Positions 51,590 to 62,983 of a stretch of DNA of 64,000 bases are shown here, in pieces. Made by a program: the position numbers and the translations under genes. This stretch comes from Rhodococcus sp. CH91 (GTDB lineage: Bacteria; Actinomycetota; Actinomycetes; Mycobacteriales; Mycobacteriaceae), in contig NZ_JAKFYR010000001.1 in assembly GCF_022554085.1 (NCBI RefSeq), forward strand, positions 1-64,000, in the 5' to 3' direction. How positions within the stretch are numbered: the first letter of the stretch is position 1; each line of letters opens with the position of its first letter. Below the pieces are notes generated by a model that was not told the origin of the DNA, ran no database searches, and was given only the letters and a program-made list of their open reading frames with translations.

Positions 51590-54500
51590 TCAGCTCCTCG
51601 AGGCCTCGATATCGGCCAGCTTGCGGGTCAGGTCTTCCCCCACCTTCGAGATGTACGGTTCGTCGACGATCTGCAGGTGATCACCGCCGACGTGCACGAC
51701 CTCGAGATGCGCGACGACCTCTCCCCAACCACCATCGGGTTGCCGGGTCCCGAAGGCCGGCTCGAGATCGATCGCGTCGTCGTGGTACTTGTCGGCCATG
51801 TACAGCACGACCTCGCCGCCGTAAGGCGCGAGCTCGGCCGTCTGGATGGCACGGTTGTCGAGCCACGACGTCCGCTGGTGCTCGATGATGCCGCCGGGGA
51901 TCTGCGCCCCGCTCATCTCGAGCAGACCCATCAGGATGCCGATCTGCTCCTCGTCGCTGCCGGCCTCGGCCAGCAGGTCGTACGGAAGCGGAGCTTCGAT
52001 CCCGTAGGTCTTCTTCGCGAAGGCCGAGTAGCGCTGCCACCGCTTGCGGATCTCGTCGGGCGTGTCCTCGACCTTCTCACCGGCCATGACCGTGTCGATC
52101 AGGCCGACGAGCCGCACGTCCTTGCCTTCCTCGCGCAGCAACCGGGCCACGGCATAGGCGAGGACACCTCCGAGCGACCAGCCGCACAGCACGTACGGAC
52201 CGTCGCCCTGGATCTCCTTGATGAGCGGCAGGTACACCTGGGCGCGGGTGTCGATCGGGCCCTCGGTGCGCTCGAAACCGAACATCGGGGTGTGGGCAGG
52301 CAGACGGCGCAGCAGCGGCTCGTACGCGACGGTCGATCCACCCGCGGGGTGGAAGACGAAGACCGGCACGGCATCCGAGCCCTCGCGTCGCGGACGCAGG
52401 GTGCGTACGAGACCGTCGATGCGGTCGGCGGATTCGAGATGCCGGCGCACGGTGTCGGCGAGTTGCTCGATGGTGGTCGCCGCGAGCACGTCGTCGACGG
52501 TGATCTCACCCTCGGTCCGCTCGGTCAGCCGCGCGGCGAGCCGTTCGGCAGCGGCCTCGTCGAGCTTCGGCAGCGGGTTGAAGATGCCCTTGGCGGATCT
52601 GCCGGTGATCACGGCCCAGGACGCGAAGGTCAGACGCTCGGCCGCATCGCGCGGCGGCACGTCCACTCCACTCGACTCCTGCACGGTCGCGGACTCGGCC
52701 GGTGCTTCCTCGTCGAGGATGTGCTCGGCCTCGGCGACCACCGAGGTGTCCTCCACCGGAGGAAGGACGGTCTCCTCGGTCGTCGCGGCGGATTCGGGTT
52801 CCTCCGCGTCCGCGGCCCGCTCGGCGGCCTTCTCGGCGGCCTGCTGCTCGGCGATCTTCGCGACCTCTTCGCGGTTCTCGACGGCGTACCGCAGGTACTT
52901 CGCGACGTCGCGCAAGCTGGCGTCCTTGACAGCCGAGAGCTGCAGCTGCGGGATGTCGAATTCGTACTCGACCCGGTTCTTGATGCGGACTGCCATCAGC
53001 GAGTCCAGACCCAGCTCGATCAGCGGGATCTCGGCCGGCAGGTCTTCCGGCGCGTATCCCATCGACTCCGCGACGATCAGCGTCAGACGGTCCTCGAGGG
53101 CCTGCGATCCGTTCGGATCCCACTTGTCACCGAACGATTCGACGACCTCCGGCTGCTCCTCGACCTGCGCGGCCGGCTTCGCGGCCGCCGTGGCGACGGG
53201 AGCGGGGAGCGGCTCCCCGGAGGTGACGACACCCTCGTGGACGAGCGTGAAACCGTCGCCGGTGTTCGCGTGCACCTGCAGCGACGCACCGCCGGGATGG
53301 CAGGTCAGCGTCGTGGTGAGCGTGCCGGTCGAGGGAACACCGGTGTGCGGGATGGACGCGGTGAGCGTGACATCGGAGAGCACCTGCGAGGCCGCCGCGA
53401 CCACCAGTTCGGCCGCATCGGTGACGGCCGATGCCTGCACCTCCCACACGTAGCGGCCGTCGGGCAGGGCGACGCGGGAGCCCGGCATCCGGCCGTTTCC
53501 GGCCGTACCGATGCGAGCGTCGACCCAGTGCGGCTTCCGGAGGAAGGCGGTGCGCGGCAGGTCGGCGTACGCGCCTTCCGGCAGCAGGGTCTTCAGGTCG
53601 ACCGACTGCCCGTGCACGTACAACTGTGCGAGGGCGGTGAGGACGCCGAGCGACTCGTCTTCCTTGCGCTTGAGCGTCTGGACGAACTGGCCGTCCTGCA
53701 CTCCGGCGTCGAAGGCCGTCGCGGCGACCGACATGAGCGTCGCCGGGTTCGCGTTGAGCTCGACGAAGGTGGTGTGGCCGTCGGACAGGGCCTGCCGGAT
53801 CGCCTGGGTGAAGTACACGCTGTGACGCATGCCCTTGGTCCAGTAGTCGACCCCGTGGATGCCGTCGTGACCCGCGCGGTAGAGCGTTTCCCGATCCACC
53901 GAGGAGTACAGGTCGACCTTCAGGCGGTGCGGCTCGATGCCGGCGAGCTCGGCGGCGAGCTCACCGAGGATCGGATCGACCTGCGAGGTGTGGCTCGCGC
54001 CCTTGGTCTGCAGGACCCGGGCGAACTTCTCCTCCGCCTCGGCGCGCGCGACGATCGCCTCGACCTGTTCCTGCGGTCCGCCGATGACGGTGTGGGTGGG
54101 CGCGGCGTACACGCACACCTCGAGCTGCGGGAAGTCGGGCAGCACATCGGTGATCTCCGCCGCGCTGTACTCGACGAGCGCCATGAGCCGGATGTCGTCG
54201 CCCTCGAGCCCGGCTTCGGCCTCGCCCATCAGACGCGAGCGGGCGCAGATCACACGCACGGCGTCTTCGAGCGACAACCCGCCCGAGAGATAGGCACCGG
54301 CGGCCTCGCCCATCGAGTGGCCGACGATCGCGGAAGGCTCGGCGCCGTGGTGACGCAGCACCGCCGCCAGGCCGATCTGGATGGTGAAGATACCGACCTG
54401 GGCGGTCTCGACGTCGTAGTCCTGACCGTCGTCGAGGAACTTCTCCTTCATGGAGTAGCCCGACTCGTCGTAGATCAGCTCGTCGACCTCGTCCACCGCG

Positions 54501-56530
54501 GCCGCGAAGACCGGATTCTCCAGGTACAGCTGCTTGGCCATCTTGCGGTGCTGGGCGCCGAAACCCGACAGCACCCACACCGCGCCCTTGGAGGCGGGAG
54601 CGTCGGCGGTGAACACGCCCTGGGCGGGCTTGCCGGCGGCGACGGCCCGCAGGCCGGCGATGGCCTCGCCGTGGTTGCTCGCCAGCACGATCGCCCGGGA
54701 GCGGCCGTGATTGCGGCGGGCGAGGGTGCGTGCGACGTCGGTGAGCGGCGTCGTGCTGCCCTTCTCGGTCTCGAGCCAGTCGGCGAGATCGGCGGCGGCA
54801 CGGCGACGGCGGGACGGCATCGCGGCAGAGACGGCGAGCAGGACGGGCAGCTCGCGCGCCTGCTCGGTGGTCTCCGCAGCGGCGGGGATCTCCTCCGGTA
54901 GGACCTCGACCTCGGCCTCGGAGGCTTCGAGATCGGCGGGACCGGTGTACTCGCGCACCACGACGTGGGCGTTGGTGCCACCGAAACCGAATCCGGACAC
55001 ACCCGCGACGGCCCGGCCGGTGTAGCGCGGCCACTTCGCACCCTCGGGGATGACCTTCAGGTGGGCGGTGTCGAACGGGATGTACGGGTTGGGCGCGGTG
55101 TAGTTCAGCGTCGGGGGGAGCTGGTCGTGCTGCATCGAGAGGACGACCTTGATGAGTCCGGCCGCACCCGCAGCGGACTCGAGGTGACCGAAATTGGTCT
55201 TCGCGGAACCGAGCAGAACGGGCTTGTCGTCCTCGCGGCCGCGGCCCACGACTCGGCCCAGCGCGTCGGCTTCGATCGGATCGCCGAGCACCGTGCCGGT
55301 GCCGTGCGCCTCGATGTAGTCCACACCCGACGGCAGGATCTGCGCGTCGCGATATGCACGGCGCAGCACGTCCACCTGAGCCTCGGGATTGGGAGCGGCC
55401 AGACCGTTGGAACGGCCGTCCTGGTTCACGGCCGAACCGGCGATCACCGCGAGAATGTCGTCGCCGTCACGTTCGGCGTCCTCGAGTCGCTTGAGGACGA
55501 GGAGACCGCCGCCCTCCGCGCGGATCATGCCGTCGGCGTCGGCGGAGAACGCCTTGATGCGCCCGTCCGGGGCCATCACACCGAGTTCGTCGAAACCGAG
55601 GGTGCCCGCAGGAGCGAGCAGCATGTTGACACCGCCGGCGAGGGCGACATCGGCCTCACCGTCGCGCAGCGCCCGCACCGCCTGGTGCACGGCGACCAGC
55701 GACGACGAGCACGCCGTGTCGAGCGTGACCGACGGGCCGTGGAAGTCGTAGAAGTACGAGACGCGGTTGGCGATGACCGCGGTGGAGGTGCCCGTCAGCG
55801 CGTAGGGATGCGCGGCCGACGGATCGCCGACGGCGAGCAGCATGTAGTCGCTCGCGGAACTGCCGATGAAGACACCGACCGAACCACCCTTGAGGTCACT
55901 CGGCGGGATGTGAGCGTGCTCGAGGGCCTCCCAGGTCAGTTCGAGCGCGAGCCGCTGCTGCGGGTCGACCATCTCGACCTCGCGCGGAGACATCGCGAAG
56001 AACTCGGCGTCGAAGCCCTTGACGTCGTCGAGATAGCCGCCACGGGTGTTCGCCTTGCGGATCGACTCCCACACGGCCGGGTCGTTCTCGAATTCCGACC
56101 AGCGGCCCTCGGGCAGATCGCTGATGCCGTCGCGCCCGGAGGCGAGCAACTCCCACATCTGCTCGGGCGTGTCGACGTGCCCGGGCAGGCGCGTGGACAG
56201 ACCGACGATCGCGATGTCCTTCGAGCCCGTCACGGCACCCAGGGTGTACAGCGCGGAGTCGTCCTCCGCCGGTGCCTCGGGTTCGCCCTCGATGATCCGG
56301 ATCGCGAGCGAGGCGATGGTCGGATGCTGGTAGGCGATCGTCGCGTTGAGGGTGACGCCGAGGAGTTCCTCGATCTCACCCGCCATCGCGACCGCATCCC
56401 GGGAGGACAGGCCGAACTCCTCCATCGGACGGTCGTCCGCGATCTGGGAGACCGGCTGTCCGGTCGCGTCGGCGATCCAGTTCCGCAACCAATCGCGCAG
56501 CTGCGCAACGGTCATTTCAGTGTCAGACAT
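51590..56530 (-). CDS. pks13: Polyketide synthase Pks13, mycolic acid condensase
   Basis: Pks13 joins two fatty chains into the alpha-alkyl beta-keto precursor of mycolates. The 1646 residues hold, in order: N-terminal ACP (GLSSRDAV, Ser ~42), ketosynthase ([12 protein letters not shown], Cys ~277; [12 protein letters not shown], His ~408), acyltransferase (GHSMGEAAG, Ser ~736), a second ACP ([12 protein letters not shown], Ser ~1176), an Ala/Glu-rich linker, and a thioesterase ([13 protein letters not shown], Ser ~1453). M. tuberculosis Pks13 is slightly longer (1733). ATG 56530 is chosen; the frame also allows a TTG one codon earlier. FadD32 upstream loads the N-terminal ACP; AccD4 downstream supplies the carboxylated extender. 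Confidence 0.96.
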   Translation of the reverse strand: MSDTEMTVAQLRDWLRNWIADATGQPVSQIADDRPMEEFGLSSRDAVAMAGEIEELLGVTLNATIAYQHPTIASLAIRIIEGEPEAPAEDDSALYTLGAVTGSKDIAIVGLSTRLPGHVDTPEQMWELLASGRDGISDLPEGRWSEFENDPAVWESIRKANTRGGYLDDVKGFDAEFFAMSPREVEMVDPQQRLALELTWEALEHAHIPPSDLKGGSVGVFIGSSASDYMLLAVGDPSAAHPYALTGTSTAVIANRVSYFYDFHGPSVTLDTACSSSLVAVHQAVRALRDGEADVALAGGVNMLLAPAGTLGFDELGVMAPDGRIKAFSADADGMIRAEGGGLLVLKRLEDAERDGDDILAVIAGSAVNQDGRSNGLAAPNPEAQVDVLRRAYRDAQILPSGVDYIEAHGTGTVLGDPIEADALGRVVGRGREDDKPVLLGSAKTNFGHLESAAGAAGLIKVVLSMQHDQLPPTLNYTAPNPYIPFDTAHLKVIPEGAKWPRYTGRAVAGVSGFGFGGTNAHVVVREYTGPADLEASEAEVEVLPEEIPAAAETTEQARELPVLLAVSAAMPSRRRRAAADLADWLETEKGSTTPLTDVARTLARRNHGRSRAIVLASNHGEAIAGLRAVAAGKPAQGVFTADAPASKGAVWVLSGFGAQHRKMAKQLYLENPVFAAAVDEVDELIYDESGYSMKEKFLDDGQDYDVETAQVGIFTIQIGLAAVLRHHGAEPSAIVGHSMGEAAGAYLSGGLSLEDAVRVICARSRLMGEAEAGLEGDDIRLMALVEYSAAEITDVLPDFPQLEVCVYAAPTHTVIGGPQEQVEAIVARAEAEEKFARVLQTKGASHTSQVDPILGELAAELAGIEPHRLKVDLYSSVDRETLYRAGHDGIHGVDYWTKGMRHSVYFTQAIRQALSDGHTTFVELNANPATLMSVAATAFDAGVQDGQFVQTLKRKEDESLGVLTALAQLYVHGQSVDLKTLLPEGAYADLPRTAFLRKPHWVDARIGTAGNGRMPGSRVALPDGRYVWEVQASAVTDAAELVVAAASQVLSDVTLTASIPHTGVPSTGTLTTTLTCHPGGASLQVHANTGDGFTLVHEGVVTSGEPLPAPVATAAAKPAAQVEEQPEVVESFGDKWDPNGSQALEDRLTLIVAESMGYAPEDLPAEIPLIELGLDSLMAVRIKNRVEYEFDIPQLQLSAVKDASLRDVAKYLRYAVENREEVAKIAEQQAAEKAAERAADAEEPESAATTEETVLPPVEDTSVVAEAEHILDEEAPAESATVQESSGVDVPPRDAAERLTFASWAVITGRSAKGIFNPLPKLDEAAAERLAARLTERTEGEITVDDVLAATTIEQLADTVRRHLESADRIDGLVRTLRPRREGSDAVPVFVFHPAGGSTVAYEPLLRRLPAHTPMFGFERTEGPIDTRAQVYLPLIKEIQGDGPYVLCGWSLGGVLAYAVARLLREEGKDVRLVGLIDTVMAGEKVEDTPDEIRKRWQRYSAFAKKTYGIEAPLPYDLLAEAGSDEEQIGILMGLLEMSGAQIPGGIIEHQRTSWLDNRAIQTAELAPYGGEVVLYMADKYHDDAIDLEPAFGTRQPDGGWGEVVAHLEVVHVGGDHLQIVDEPYISKVGEDLTRKLADIEASRS

Positions 56531-56564
56531 CAACCCACCACGCTACCCGGGAAAGAGGACATTT

Positions 56565-58454
56565 CTACACGCTGTCCGGGAACGCCTGCTGCTGGTAACC
56601 ACCACGCAGCGTTCCCTCGACATACGCGGTCTTGCACGCCCGTCGTGCGATCTTTCCACTGGACGTACGGGGAATGGAGCCGGCCGGCACGAGCAGCACG
56701 TCGCGCGCGGTGACACCGTGCCGGGACGAGATCGCGGCACGTACCGCGTCGGCGACCGGCTGCGGATCCGCCTTACCGGCGCCCGGAGCGCGCTCGGCGA
56801 CGATCACGAGCTGCTCGGACCCGTCGTCGGGATCGAACTGCAGACCGGAGGCGTCGTTGTCGAAGACCTCGCGGGGCAGCTGATTGGCCGGAACCGCGAA
56901 GGCCGCGACGAAACCGGGACGCAGCGCGGAGCTGGCCTCCTGCGCCGAGAACTCGAGATCCTGCGGGTAGTGATTGCGGCCGTCGACGATCACGAGGTCC
57001 TTGACACGGCCGGTGATGTAGAGCTCACCGTCGATGTAGACGCCGTAGTCGCCGGTCCGCAGCCACGTGCCGTCCTCCGGGGCGCCCTCGGCGTGACTGC
57101 CCTCGGGGAGCCGCTCGGTGATGCGGTTGTGGAAGGTCTTGTCGGTCTCTTCCTTGCGGCCCCAGTAACCGATGCCCATGTTCTCACCGTGCAGCCAGAT
57201 CTCGCCGACGTGCTCGTCGGGCATCTCGGTTCCGGTCTCCGCGTCGACGATCGCAGCCCACTGGCTGCGTGCGACGTATCCGCAGGAGACCTGCGGGATG
57301 GCGTTCTCGGCGTCCGCCTCGACACGCACGACCCGGCCGGCGTTGAGTTCGTGGCGGTCGACGTAGATGACCTTCGCTTCGTCGCTGTGCCGCGTGGAGG
57401 AGACGAACAGGGTGGCCTCGGCCATGCCGTAGGACGGCTTGATCGCCGTGCGGGGCAGACCGTAGGGGCCGAACGCCTCGTTGAACTTGCGCATCGAGGA
57501 CGTGGTGACGGGCTCGCTGCCGTTGATCAGGCCGATCACGTTGCTCAGGTCGAGTTCTTCACCGGGCTTGGGCACCGCCCGTGCCGCGGCGTGCTCGAAC
57601 GCGAAGTTCGGGGCAGCGGCGAAGGTGCCGGCTCCGTCGGAGACCGCGGCGAGTTCCCGGATCCAGCGGCTCGGCCGGGCCACGAAGGCCCGCGGGCTCA
57701 TGATCGTGATGTATTTGCCGCCGACCGCGGGGAGGATCACGGTGAGCAGGCCCATGTCATGGAACAGCGGCAGCCAGGTCACGCCGCGCGACGACTCGTT
57801 GAGCTCGATGGAGTCGGCCATCTGGATGACGTTGGTCAGCACCGACCGATGGGTGATCTCGACGCCGGCGGGAACGCGGGTCGAACCGGAGGTGTACTGC
57901 AGATAGGCGATGTCGTCGGTGGAGATCGGCGGGCGCTTCCACGACTCGGCGACCGCGTCGGGGATGGCGTCGACGGCGATCACCCGAGGACGCTGCGCTG
58001 CCGGAAGAGGGCGGAAGAACTGCCGCACGCCGGCCGCGGACGAGGTAGCGGTGAGAATCGCGCTGGGTGTGCAGTCGCCGAGGACGGCGTGGAGCCGATC
58101 GGTGTGGCCGGGCTCGTCGGGATCGAACAGCGGCACCGCGATGGTGCCGGCGTAGATCGCCGCGAAGAAGGACACCACGTAGTCGAGGCCCTGGGGCGCG
58201 AGGATCGCGACACGGTCGCCGGGGACGGTGACCTGCTGCAGGCGCGCGGCGATGGCTTTGATGCGTACGCCGAACTGATCCCAGGTCAGCTCGTGCACCT
58301 CGCCGTCGCGTTCCCGCGAGTAGTCGATGTAGCGGTAGGCGAGGTCGTCACCGTTGGAAGCGAAGTTCTCCTCGAGATGATCGAGCAGCGTCCTCCCTTC
58401 CGGCAGCCTGATCCGGCCGTTCTCATCGATGAACTCTTCGAACCCGACGCTCAA
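56565..58454 (-). CDS. fadD32: Fatty-acyl-AMP ligase FadD32
   Basis: FadD32 activates the long meromycolate chain as acyl-AMP and loads it onto Pks13. The 629-residue protein has the adenylation P-loop [75 protein letters not shown] and the C-terminal lysine in [13 protein letters not shown]. The insertion typical of FAALs is present. I place the start at TTG 58454: AGGGAGAAGGAA lies just upstream and the protein then begins close to the known family start. The frame could extend to another TTG at 58484 without a ribosome site. It is followed by pks13 after 34 bases. Confidence 0.93.
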   Translation of the reverse strand: MSVGFEEFIDENGRIRLPEGRTLLDHLEENFASNGDDLAYRYIDYSRERDGEVHELTWDQFGVRIKAIAARLQQVTVPGDRVAILAPQGLDYVVSFFAAIYAGTIAVPLFDPDEPGHTDRLHAVLGDCTPSAILTATSSAAGVRQFFRPLPAAQRPRVIAVDAIPDAVAESWKRPPISTDDIAYLQYTSGSTRVPAGVEITHRSVLTNVIQMADSIELNESSRGVTWLPLFHDMGLLTVILPAVGGKYITIMSPRAFVARPSRWIRELAAVSDGAGTFAAAPNFAFEHAAARAVPKPGEELDLSNVIGLINGSEPVTTSSMRKFNEAFGPYGLPRTAIKPSYGMAEATLFVSSTRHSDEAKVIYVDRHELNAGRVVRVEADAENAIPQVSCGYVARSQWAAIVDAETGTEMPDEHVGEIWLHGENMGIGYWGRKEETDKTFHNRITERLPEGSHAEGAPEDGTWLRTGDYGVYIDGELYITGRVKDLVIVDGRNHYPQDLEFSAQEASSALRPGFVAAFAVPANQLPREVFDNDASGLQFDPDDGSEQLVIVAERAPGAGKADPQPVADAVRAAISSRHGVTARDVLLVPAGSIPRTSSGKIARRACKTAYVEGTLRGGYQQQAFPDSV

Positions 58455-59112
58455 TTCCTTCTCCCTGTCGAAGCGATCCCACAACCACTCGACATGGTTG
58501 CGCCACTAACTTTTCCTCCGCGCTGGCGAATCGTCGTACCGACCCGGTCCCCCACGGCTTCCGGCGGTTCACTCGTCGAACGTGTCCATCGATCCCAGAT
58601 CACGAATATGTTACAGATCGGCATCGCCCGCTCCCCCGCGAAATGCGGTAGCCGGGAGGAACGCTTCCCTCGGTTCACGGGAAACACAAAGATACGACAC
58701 GGTCGTCTTCGTCGACACATCTCGCACCCGTCGAGCGAGACGAGCAGGTGAGCCGGTTGCGTGCGACATCATTTCGGCGCCACGGCCGACGAGCGGCCGA
58801 GCCCGCCGACACATCCCGTGCGAGAAGGGTGCCCCGGCGCTACCGGCAGACCGACCCACGAGCTCGTGACAAGGATCGTTCCCCGTCGTGGTTCGTGAGT
58901 ACGCCCCCTGCGGGGACCGGCCGTTCGCCGTGCCGTCGCTGGCACCATCAACCTCTTCTCCTGTGGCAGTGGTCGTGCGCCACGATCCCGGAACGGCCGG
59001 GCACGCAGCCGAGGGATGAGTCTAAAGGCAGACTGTCAGACGAGTGTACCGGGTGGTGAGATCGGACACTACCGGCGAGTAATATGTGGGAGTTATCACC
59101 CGCGGGGTGTTC
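58455..59112. promoter_or_regulatory. Long non-coding gap upstream of fadD32
   Basis: About 650 bases between fadD32 and the cutinase-like gene carry no credible gene; the open frames here are arginine-rich and match no family I know. The part next to fadD32 must hold the promoter of the fadD32-pks13-accD4 unit. A -10-like TAACAT (minus strand, near 58608) about 150 bases upstream of the start is one candidate and would imply a long leader. No terminator after the cutinase gene was identified. Confidence 0.4.
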
Positions 59113-60072
59113 TCAATTCTCCGCGGGGGTGGGGGCGGACTCGATCTTCTCCGTAGCCCAGTTCACGATCCACTGCGTAGCGGTCGTACCGCTCTCGTCG
59201 ACCACATAAGTGTTGTACATCGCGTGGATCGGATTGTTGAAGTATTCGAGAAGCCGCGGAGCAGCCGTCGCCCAGTTCGCCGGATTGAGCGCATTCGGTG
59301 GCGCATCGCAGATGCTGTCGGTGGGCGCGCAGATCTGGACGGTGCGGTCGTCGAGCGTGCCGAAACCGCCGGGACGCGCACCGGTCATGGTGATGCCCGG
59401 CAGGCGCAGGCCGTCGAGCGAGAGCTCTGCTCCCACCCCGGCGACGGGAGCGCCGATGTCGGTACCCGAAACCCCGTCGCGGCGACCGTCGGCGACGAGT
59501 GCGACGCCGAGGACACGGTCGGCGGGAACCGGACCGTTGCCGGCACCGATCTGTGCGGCGACATCACCGACGATCACCGCCCCCTGCGAGAAACCGGTGA
59601 GCAGATAGGTCGTCAGCGGGCATTCGGCCGAACGCCGCGCCAGGATGTCGGTGGTCGCCGCGAATCCCTCGCTGCGACTGTTGTTGTAGGACTGCTGGCC
59701 GTCCGGCGGGATCGCGATCGGGTTCGAGAACTGTGCCACGTACGGCACGGTGTAGACGTCGGCCCGCTGGGCGTCGAAACGTTCCTGCAGCGGTCGTGTC
59801 ACGTTGAGCATGAGCGAGAGCGGATTGGCCGCCGGGGCGTACGGATCGTCGCCCACCGTGGACTCCCATGTTCCCGGGACGGCGACGACCTGTACGTCGG
59901 GGCACGATGCCGGCTGCGATTGCGTCTCCTCCGGCCCGGGCGGACCGGGAGCCGGCGAGGGGATGTCCAGCCGCCCCGCGAGGAAGTACCAGAGCACCAG
60001 CACGATCGCCAGGACGAGCAACGCCCCCACGACCACGATCCTGCGTCCGCGACGCTGCTTCGTCCTGACCAT
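59113..60072 (-). CDS. Cutinase-family envelope esterase (Culp6 / Rv3802 type)
   Basis: The protein has 319 residues. An N-terminal membrane anchor (IVVVGALLVLAIVLVLWYFL) precedes a proline-rich linker and a cutinase-fold domain: CPDVQVVAVPGTWES, the nucleophile GFSQGAVIVGD, and the DSICDAPPN aspartate region. The catalytic histidine lies near HAMYNTYVVD. The M. tuberculosis counterpart Rv3802c is an essential thioesterase/phospholipase of the envelope encoded next to fadD32, in the same order. ATG 60072 is used. A DUF732 lipoprotein gene lies 21 bases upstream on the same strand. Confidence 0.88.
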   Translation of the reverse strand: MVRTKQRRGRRIVVVGALLVLAIVLVLWYFLAGRLDIPSPAPGPPGPEETQSQPASCPDVQVVAVPGTWESTVGDDPYAPAANPLSLMLNVTRPLQERFDAQRADVYTVPYVAQFSNPIAIPPDGQQSYNNSRSEGFAATTDILARRSAECPLTTYLLTGFSQGAVIVGDVAAQIGAGNGPVPADRVLGVALVADGRRDGVSGTDIGAPVAGVGAELSLDGLRLPGITMTGARPGGFGTLDDRTVQICAPTDSICDAPPNALNPANWATAAPRLLEYFNNPIHAMYNTYVVDESGTTATQWIVNWATEKIESAPTPAEN

Positions 60073-60093
60073 CTCGTGCTGTTCCCCGTCGTT

Positions 60094-60645
60094 CTAGTTG
60101 CAGTACGTCTCACCGGCGACGGTGATGTAGGTATCGGCCGTCGACGAAGCCTGTTCCTCGGACAGCTCGACCCCACCCGCGGCGGCATCGCTGCCGACCA
60201 GCGCCGTGACGAACACCTTGATCTCCTCCGGCGACCCGCCCTGCGCCTGGGCGCTGCAGATGTAGTCGGCGATGTTCACCGCACCGGCTTCGTCCGTGGG
60301 CTCGACACCCTCGGCCCGCAGACTCTCGAGGAAGGCATCCGAGGCAGGCGAACCGGCAGGAGCCGACCCCTGGGCGGCGCCACCCTCCGGCGCGGCCGGA
60401 GCCGGCTGCGCGCTGCTCGTCCCGGCCTCGTCCGAGGTCTCCGCCGCAGTGGTCTCCGGCGACTTCGTGGCCGACTCGGAGGTGGAGGTCGACGCCGAGG
60501 TCTCGGTCTCGGAAGCGGTGGTGGTCGGGGTGTTCGTCGCGGTCGAGTCGTCGCTTCCGCATGCCGCCAGAACGGCCGTGGCCGTCAGGGCAGCGGCGAG
60601 TGCGCCGAGAACGCGGGTCGAACGCGAGCGGGTCCGTGCAGGCAT
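60094..60645 (-). CDS. DUF732-type putative lipoprotein
   Basis: The protein has 183 residues. The signal ends in a lipobox, AVLAACGSDD, so the mature N-terminus is probably lipidated. A Ser/Thr/Glu-rich linker of ~80 residues leads to a DUF732-like domain of ~80 residues with two cysteines (IADYICSAQAQGGSPEE, GETYCN). The end of the gene is 21 bases from the cutinase-like gene, suggesting an operon. The ATG at 60645 has GAGGACACC upstream. The biochemical role is unknown. Confidence 0.8.
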   Translation of the reverse strand: MPARTRSRSTRVLGALAAALTATAVLAACGSDDSTATNTPTTTASETETSASTSTSESATKSPETTAAETSDEAGTSSAQPAPAAPEGGAAQGSAPAGSPASDAFLESLRAEGVEPTDEAGAVNIADYICSAQAQGGSPEEIKVFVTALVGSDAAAGGVELSEEQASSTADTYITVAGETYCN

Positions 60646-60780
60646 GTGGTGGTGTCCTCACATCCGGATGTCGGGTCGAACTGGGCAAGTGCGCCCCAGG
60701 CTACAGAGCGGTCCACGCGGCCGGTAGGAGCATCCCGCCTCCCCCGGCCGCACGGACCGCGGACCCGGTCACCGGTTCGA

Positions 60781-62703
60781 TCAGGGGTTCAGCTTCACCT
60801 CGTCACCCTCGAGGGTGACGAAACCGCGCTCGAAGTTCTGCCGGATGCCCTGACCGCCCTCGATCGGCGTCTCGTCACCGATCGGGAACCCGAGGCGCCC
60901 GTTCTCGGCGCCCTCCGCGAGCCAGGCTTCGAGGATCTTCCCGCGAACCGGCCATGCGCCGGTGAGCGGACTCCAGTAGATGCGGCCGTGCTGGAACTCA
61001 CCGAACCGCCCGCCTGCCCCGGCCGGCTGTTCGCTCGTCCGGGGATATCCCAGCACGCCCGTCTCGTAGCCCAGCTCGGCGTACTTTCCGAGGATCATGC
61101 CCATCACGGCGTGGGCATCGGTCTCCTCGCTCCAGTACATCGCGCCGGCCTCGAAGCCCTGCACCGCACCGCGACCGTCGGGCGTGGCCGCCTCGTCGAG
61201 CACCGGATAACCGAGGGGCCCACCTTCCCAGCCCTGGTTCTTCCAGGTCTCGAAGATTTTTCCCCGGACCGCGTGAGCGCCGTGCTCCGGCGTCCAGTAG
61301 ATCGCGCCGTTGCGGAAGTGGTTGAACCGTCCCCGGCCGTCCGGAACGACACGTTCCTCGGTCGTCGGGTATCCGAGTGGCCCGGCCGGCCCTCCTGCGC
61401 CCTGGTAGACGCCACCGATGGCGCCGGCCACCGGGACGGTCACGCCCTCGGACGAGAAGACCCGCCCGAACCGGAAGTCCTGGACGCGGCCACCTGCCAC
61501 CTCGTATTCGGGGGTGAGGCAGTCACCGAGCCAGGTGTTCGCCGCCGCGACATCACCGACCGCACCGGTTGCCTTGCACTCGGGCTTGTCGGCCTCCACA
61601 CCCAAGGCCCCCGCGAGCTGCGGCCACAGCTGGTGCATCTCGAACTCCCAGTACTTCCAGGTGTGCGTGCCCGAGGGGCGGTACACGATCTGGGCGGGAA
61701 TGCCGTGCTTCTTCAGCTTCGTGGCGAACGCCTGAGAGGTCAGGCGCGACAGGATCTCGAGACCCATCCCGGCGTAGTTGGTGCTCACACCCGGGATGCC
61801 GGCCGGGTCGTCGTACGGGCCCGCGGTGCCGCTGCCGCTCGACACGTACAGGCTCACGCCCTTCAGCTTGTCGGCGAGCAGGTAGGGATCGTGCGCTTCC
61901 CAGCCCTCGGCGCCGGGGGCACCCCACATCGCTTCGGAGTCGAAACCGCCGGCGTCCTGCATCGCGTAGTGGATCGCTTCGGGCATACCGAGCGTGGTGG
62001 TGGTGAGGATGCCGGACAACGACGCCGCGAACTGCGCGAAGCCCGGGTTGCGTGCGGGTAGGAACATCGCGGCGGTGCCGCCCATCGACAGGCCGACGAG
62101 ACCACGCTTGTCGGTGGTGCGCCAGTCGCGTTCGAGGAGCGGGGGCAGTTCCTTCGTCAGGAACGTCTCCCACTTGTAGTTCTGTCCGTTGTTCTGGTCG
62201 ACCCAGTCCGAATAGAAGCTGGACTGGCCGCCCACCGGAAGCACGACGTTGACGTTCTTGTCGGCGAAGAACGATTCGGCGTCCGTCTCGAGCGTCCACC
62301 CGCTCTCGTCGTCGCGCGCCCGCATGCCGTCGAGCATGAAGACCGACGGGAAACGCGCGTCGGGCTTGCTGTTCCAGTCGCGAGCGAGCAGCAACTGCAC
62401 CTGGATGGGGGTGCCCATCGACGGCGAATCGATCCACAGGGCGACACGCCGGTCGGTGAGCCAGTCGACCGAACGGACCGTGGCTCCGGCGGCAGTGCCG
62501 GCCGTGGGACTCGACTGGGTCGTGAGCGGGTCGGCTGCGGCGACCGAGACGGTGGTCAGGCCCGCTGCGACCGGAACGACGAGGGCGGCCGCGATCAGCG
62601 CGAGTGCGCGGGTCCTGCCTCGTCGCGCACCGCCTGCACGAGCGGTCTTTCCGTCCGGCCGTATCCGTCGCCCGCCGTGCTCGAGCTCAGTTCGCATCTG
62701 CAT
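60781..62703 (-). CDS. Mycolyltransferase with C-terminal LGFP repeats
   Basis: This 640-residue exported protein has a long basic signal region ending near VSVAAADP, then an antigen-85-like esterase. Visible segments are SVFMLDGMRARDDESGW, VVLPVGGQSSFYSDWVDQ, the nucleophile GLSMGGTAAMFLPA, and the histidine in GTHTWKYWEFEMHQ. From about residue 435 come LGFP-type repeats (GPLGYPTTEE, GPLGYPVLDE, GVLGYPRTSE, GRLGFPIGDE) thought to anchor proteins to the wall. The layout matches corynebacterial PS1/Csp1-type mycolyltransferases. ATG 62703 is used; ATG 62697 is possible. Confidence 0.9.
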   Translation of the reverse strand: MQMRTELEHGGRRIRPDGKTARAGGARRGRTRALALIAAALVVPVAAGLTTVSVAAADPLTTQSSPTAGTAAGATVRSVDWLTDRRVALWIDSPSMGTPIQVQLLLARDWNSKPDARFPSVFMLDGMRARDDESGWTLETDAESFFADKNVNVVLPVGGQSSFYSDWVDQNNGQNYKWETFLTKELPPLLERDWRTTDKRGLVGLSMGGTAAMFLPARNPGFAQFAASLSGILTTTTLGMPEAIHYAMQDAGGFDSEAMWGAPGAEGWEAHDPYLLADKLKGVSLYVSSGSGTAGPYDDPAGIPGVSTNYAGMGLEILSRLTSQAFATKLKKHGIPAQIVYRPSGTHTWKYWEFEMHQLWPQLAGALGVEADKPECKATGAVGDVAAANTWLGDCLTPEYEVAGGRVQDFRFGRVFSSEGVTVPVAGAIGGVYQGAGGPAGPLGYPTTEERVVPDGRGRFNHFRNGAIYWTPEHGAHAVRGKIFETWKNQGWEGGPLGYPVLDEAATPDGRGAVQGFEAGAMYWSEETDAHAVMGMILGKYAELGYETGVLGYPRTSEQPAGAGGRFGEFQHGRIYWSPLTGAWPVRGKILEAWLAEGAENGRLGFPIGDETPIEGGQGIRQNFERGFVTLEGDEVKLNP

Positions 62704-62897
62704 CGCTCACTTTCTGCGTTGCCGGGGTTCCTGCCGCGCTGCGCGGATACGGATGGATCGCGACAGTGGGCAGTGGCAGGGCGTCCCGGCTGGATGTGCC
62801 GACCCGAGGAACCGGAGTCCCGAATCTTGTTTCTACACCGAGAGCACCTCGAATCGGGGGTGCCGCGCTGTGACGGATGCGAAATTGCAGTGAAAGC

Positions 62898-62934
62898 ACG
62901 ACGCCCGCTCACCGAAGTGGTGAGCGGGCGTCGT
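62898..62934 (-). terminator. Perfect 16-bp hairpin after the Ag85-like gene
   Basis: ACGACGCCCGCTCACC pairs exactly with GGTGAGCGGGCGTCGT around a five-base loop. It lies about 50 bases downstream of the last mycolyltransferase gene and before the start of the LGFP-repeat gene, and would terminate the first transcript. Confidence 0.8.
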
Positions 62935-62983
62935 CGAACAGTGCGTACCGGAACGGCCCCGGGGGGCTACCGCAGCCCTGACG

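Noticed and set aside
51566-54901. 1111-residue open frame opposite pks13
   Set aside because: It lies on the opposite strand of a well-supported polyketide synthase and shows no protein motifs. Long antisense frames are expected in GC-rich actinobacterial DNA.
58748-59059. 103-residue arginine-rich frame in the gap upstream of fadD32
   Set aside because: Composition is unlike the neighbouring proteins, there is no convincing ribosome site, and no motif is seen.
59086-62061. 991-residue open frame opposite the cutinase, DUF732 and LGFP genes
   Set aside because: It spans three real genes on the other strand, is rich in Arg and Gly, and has no family features.
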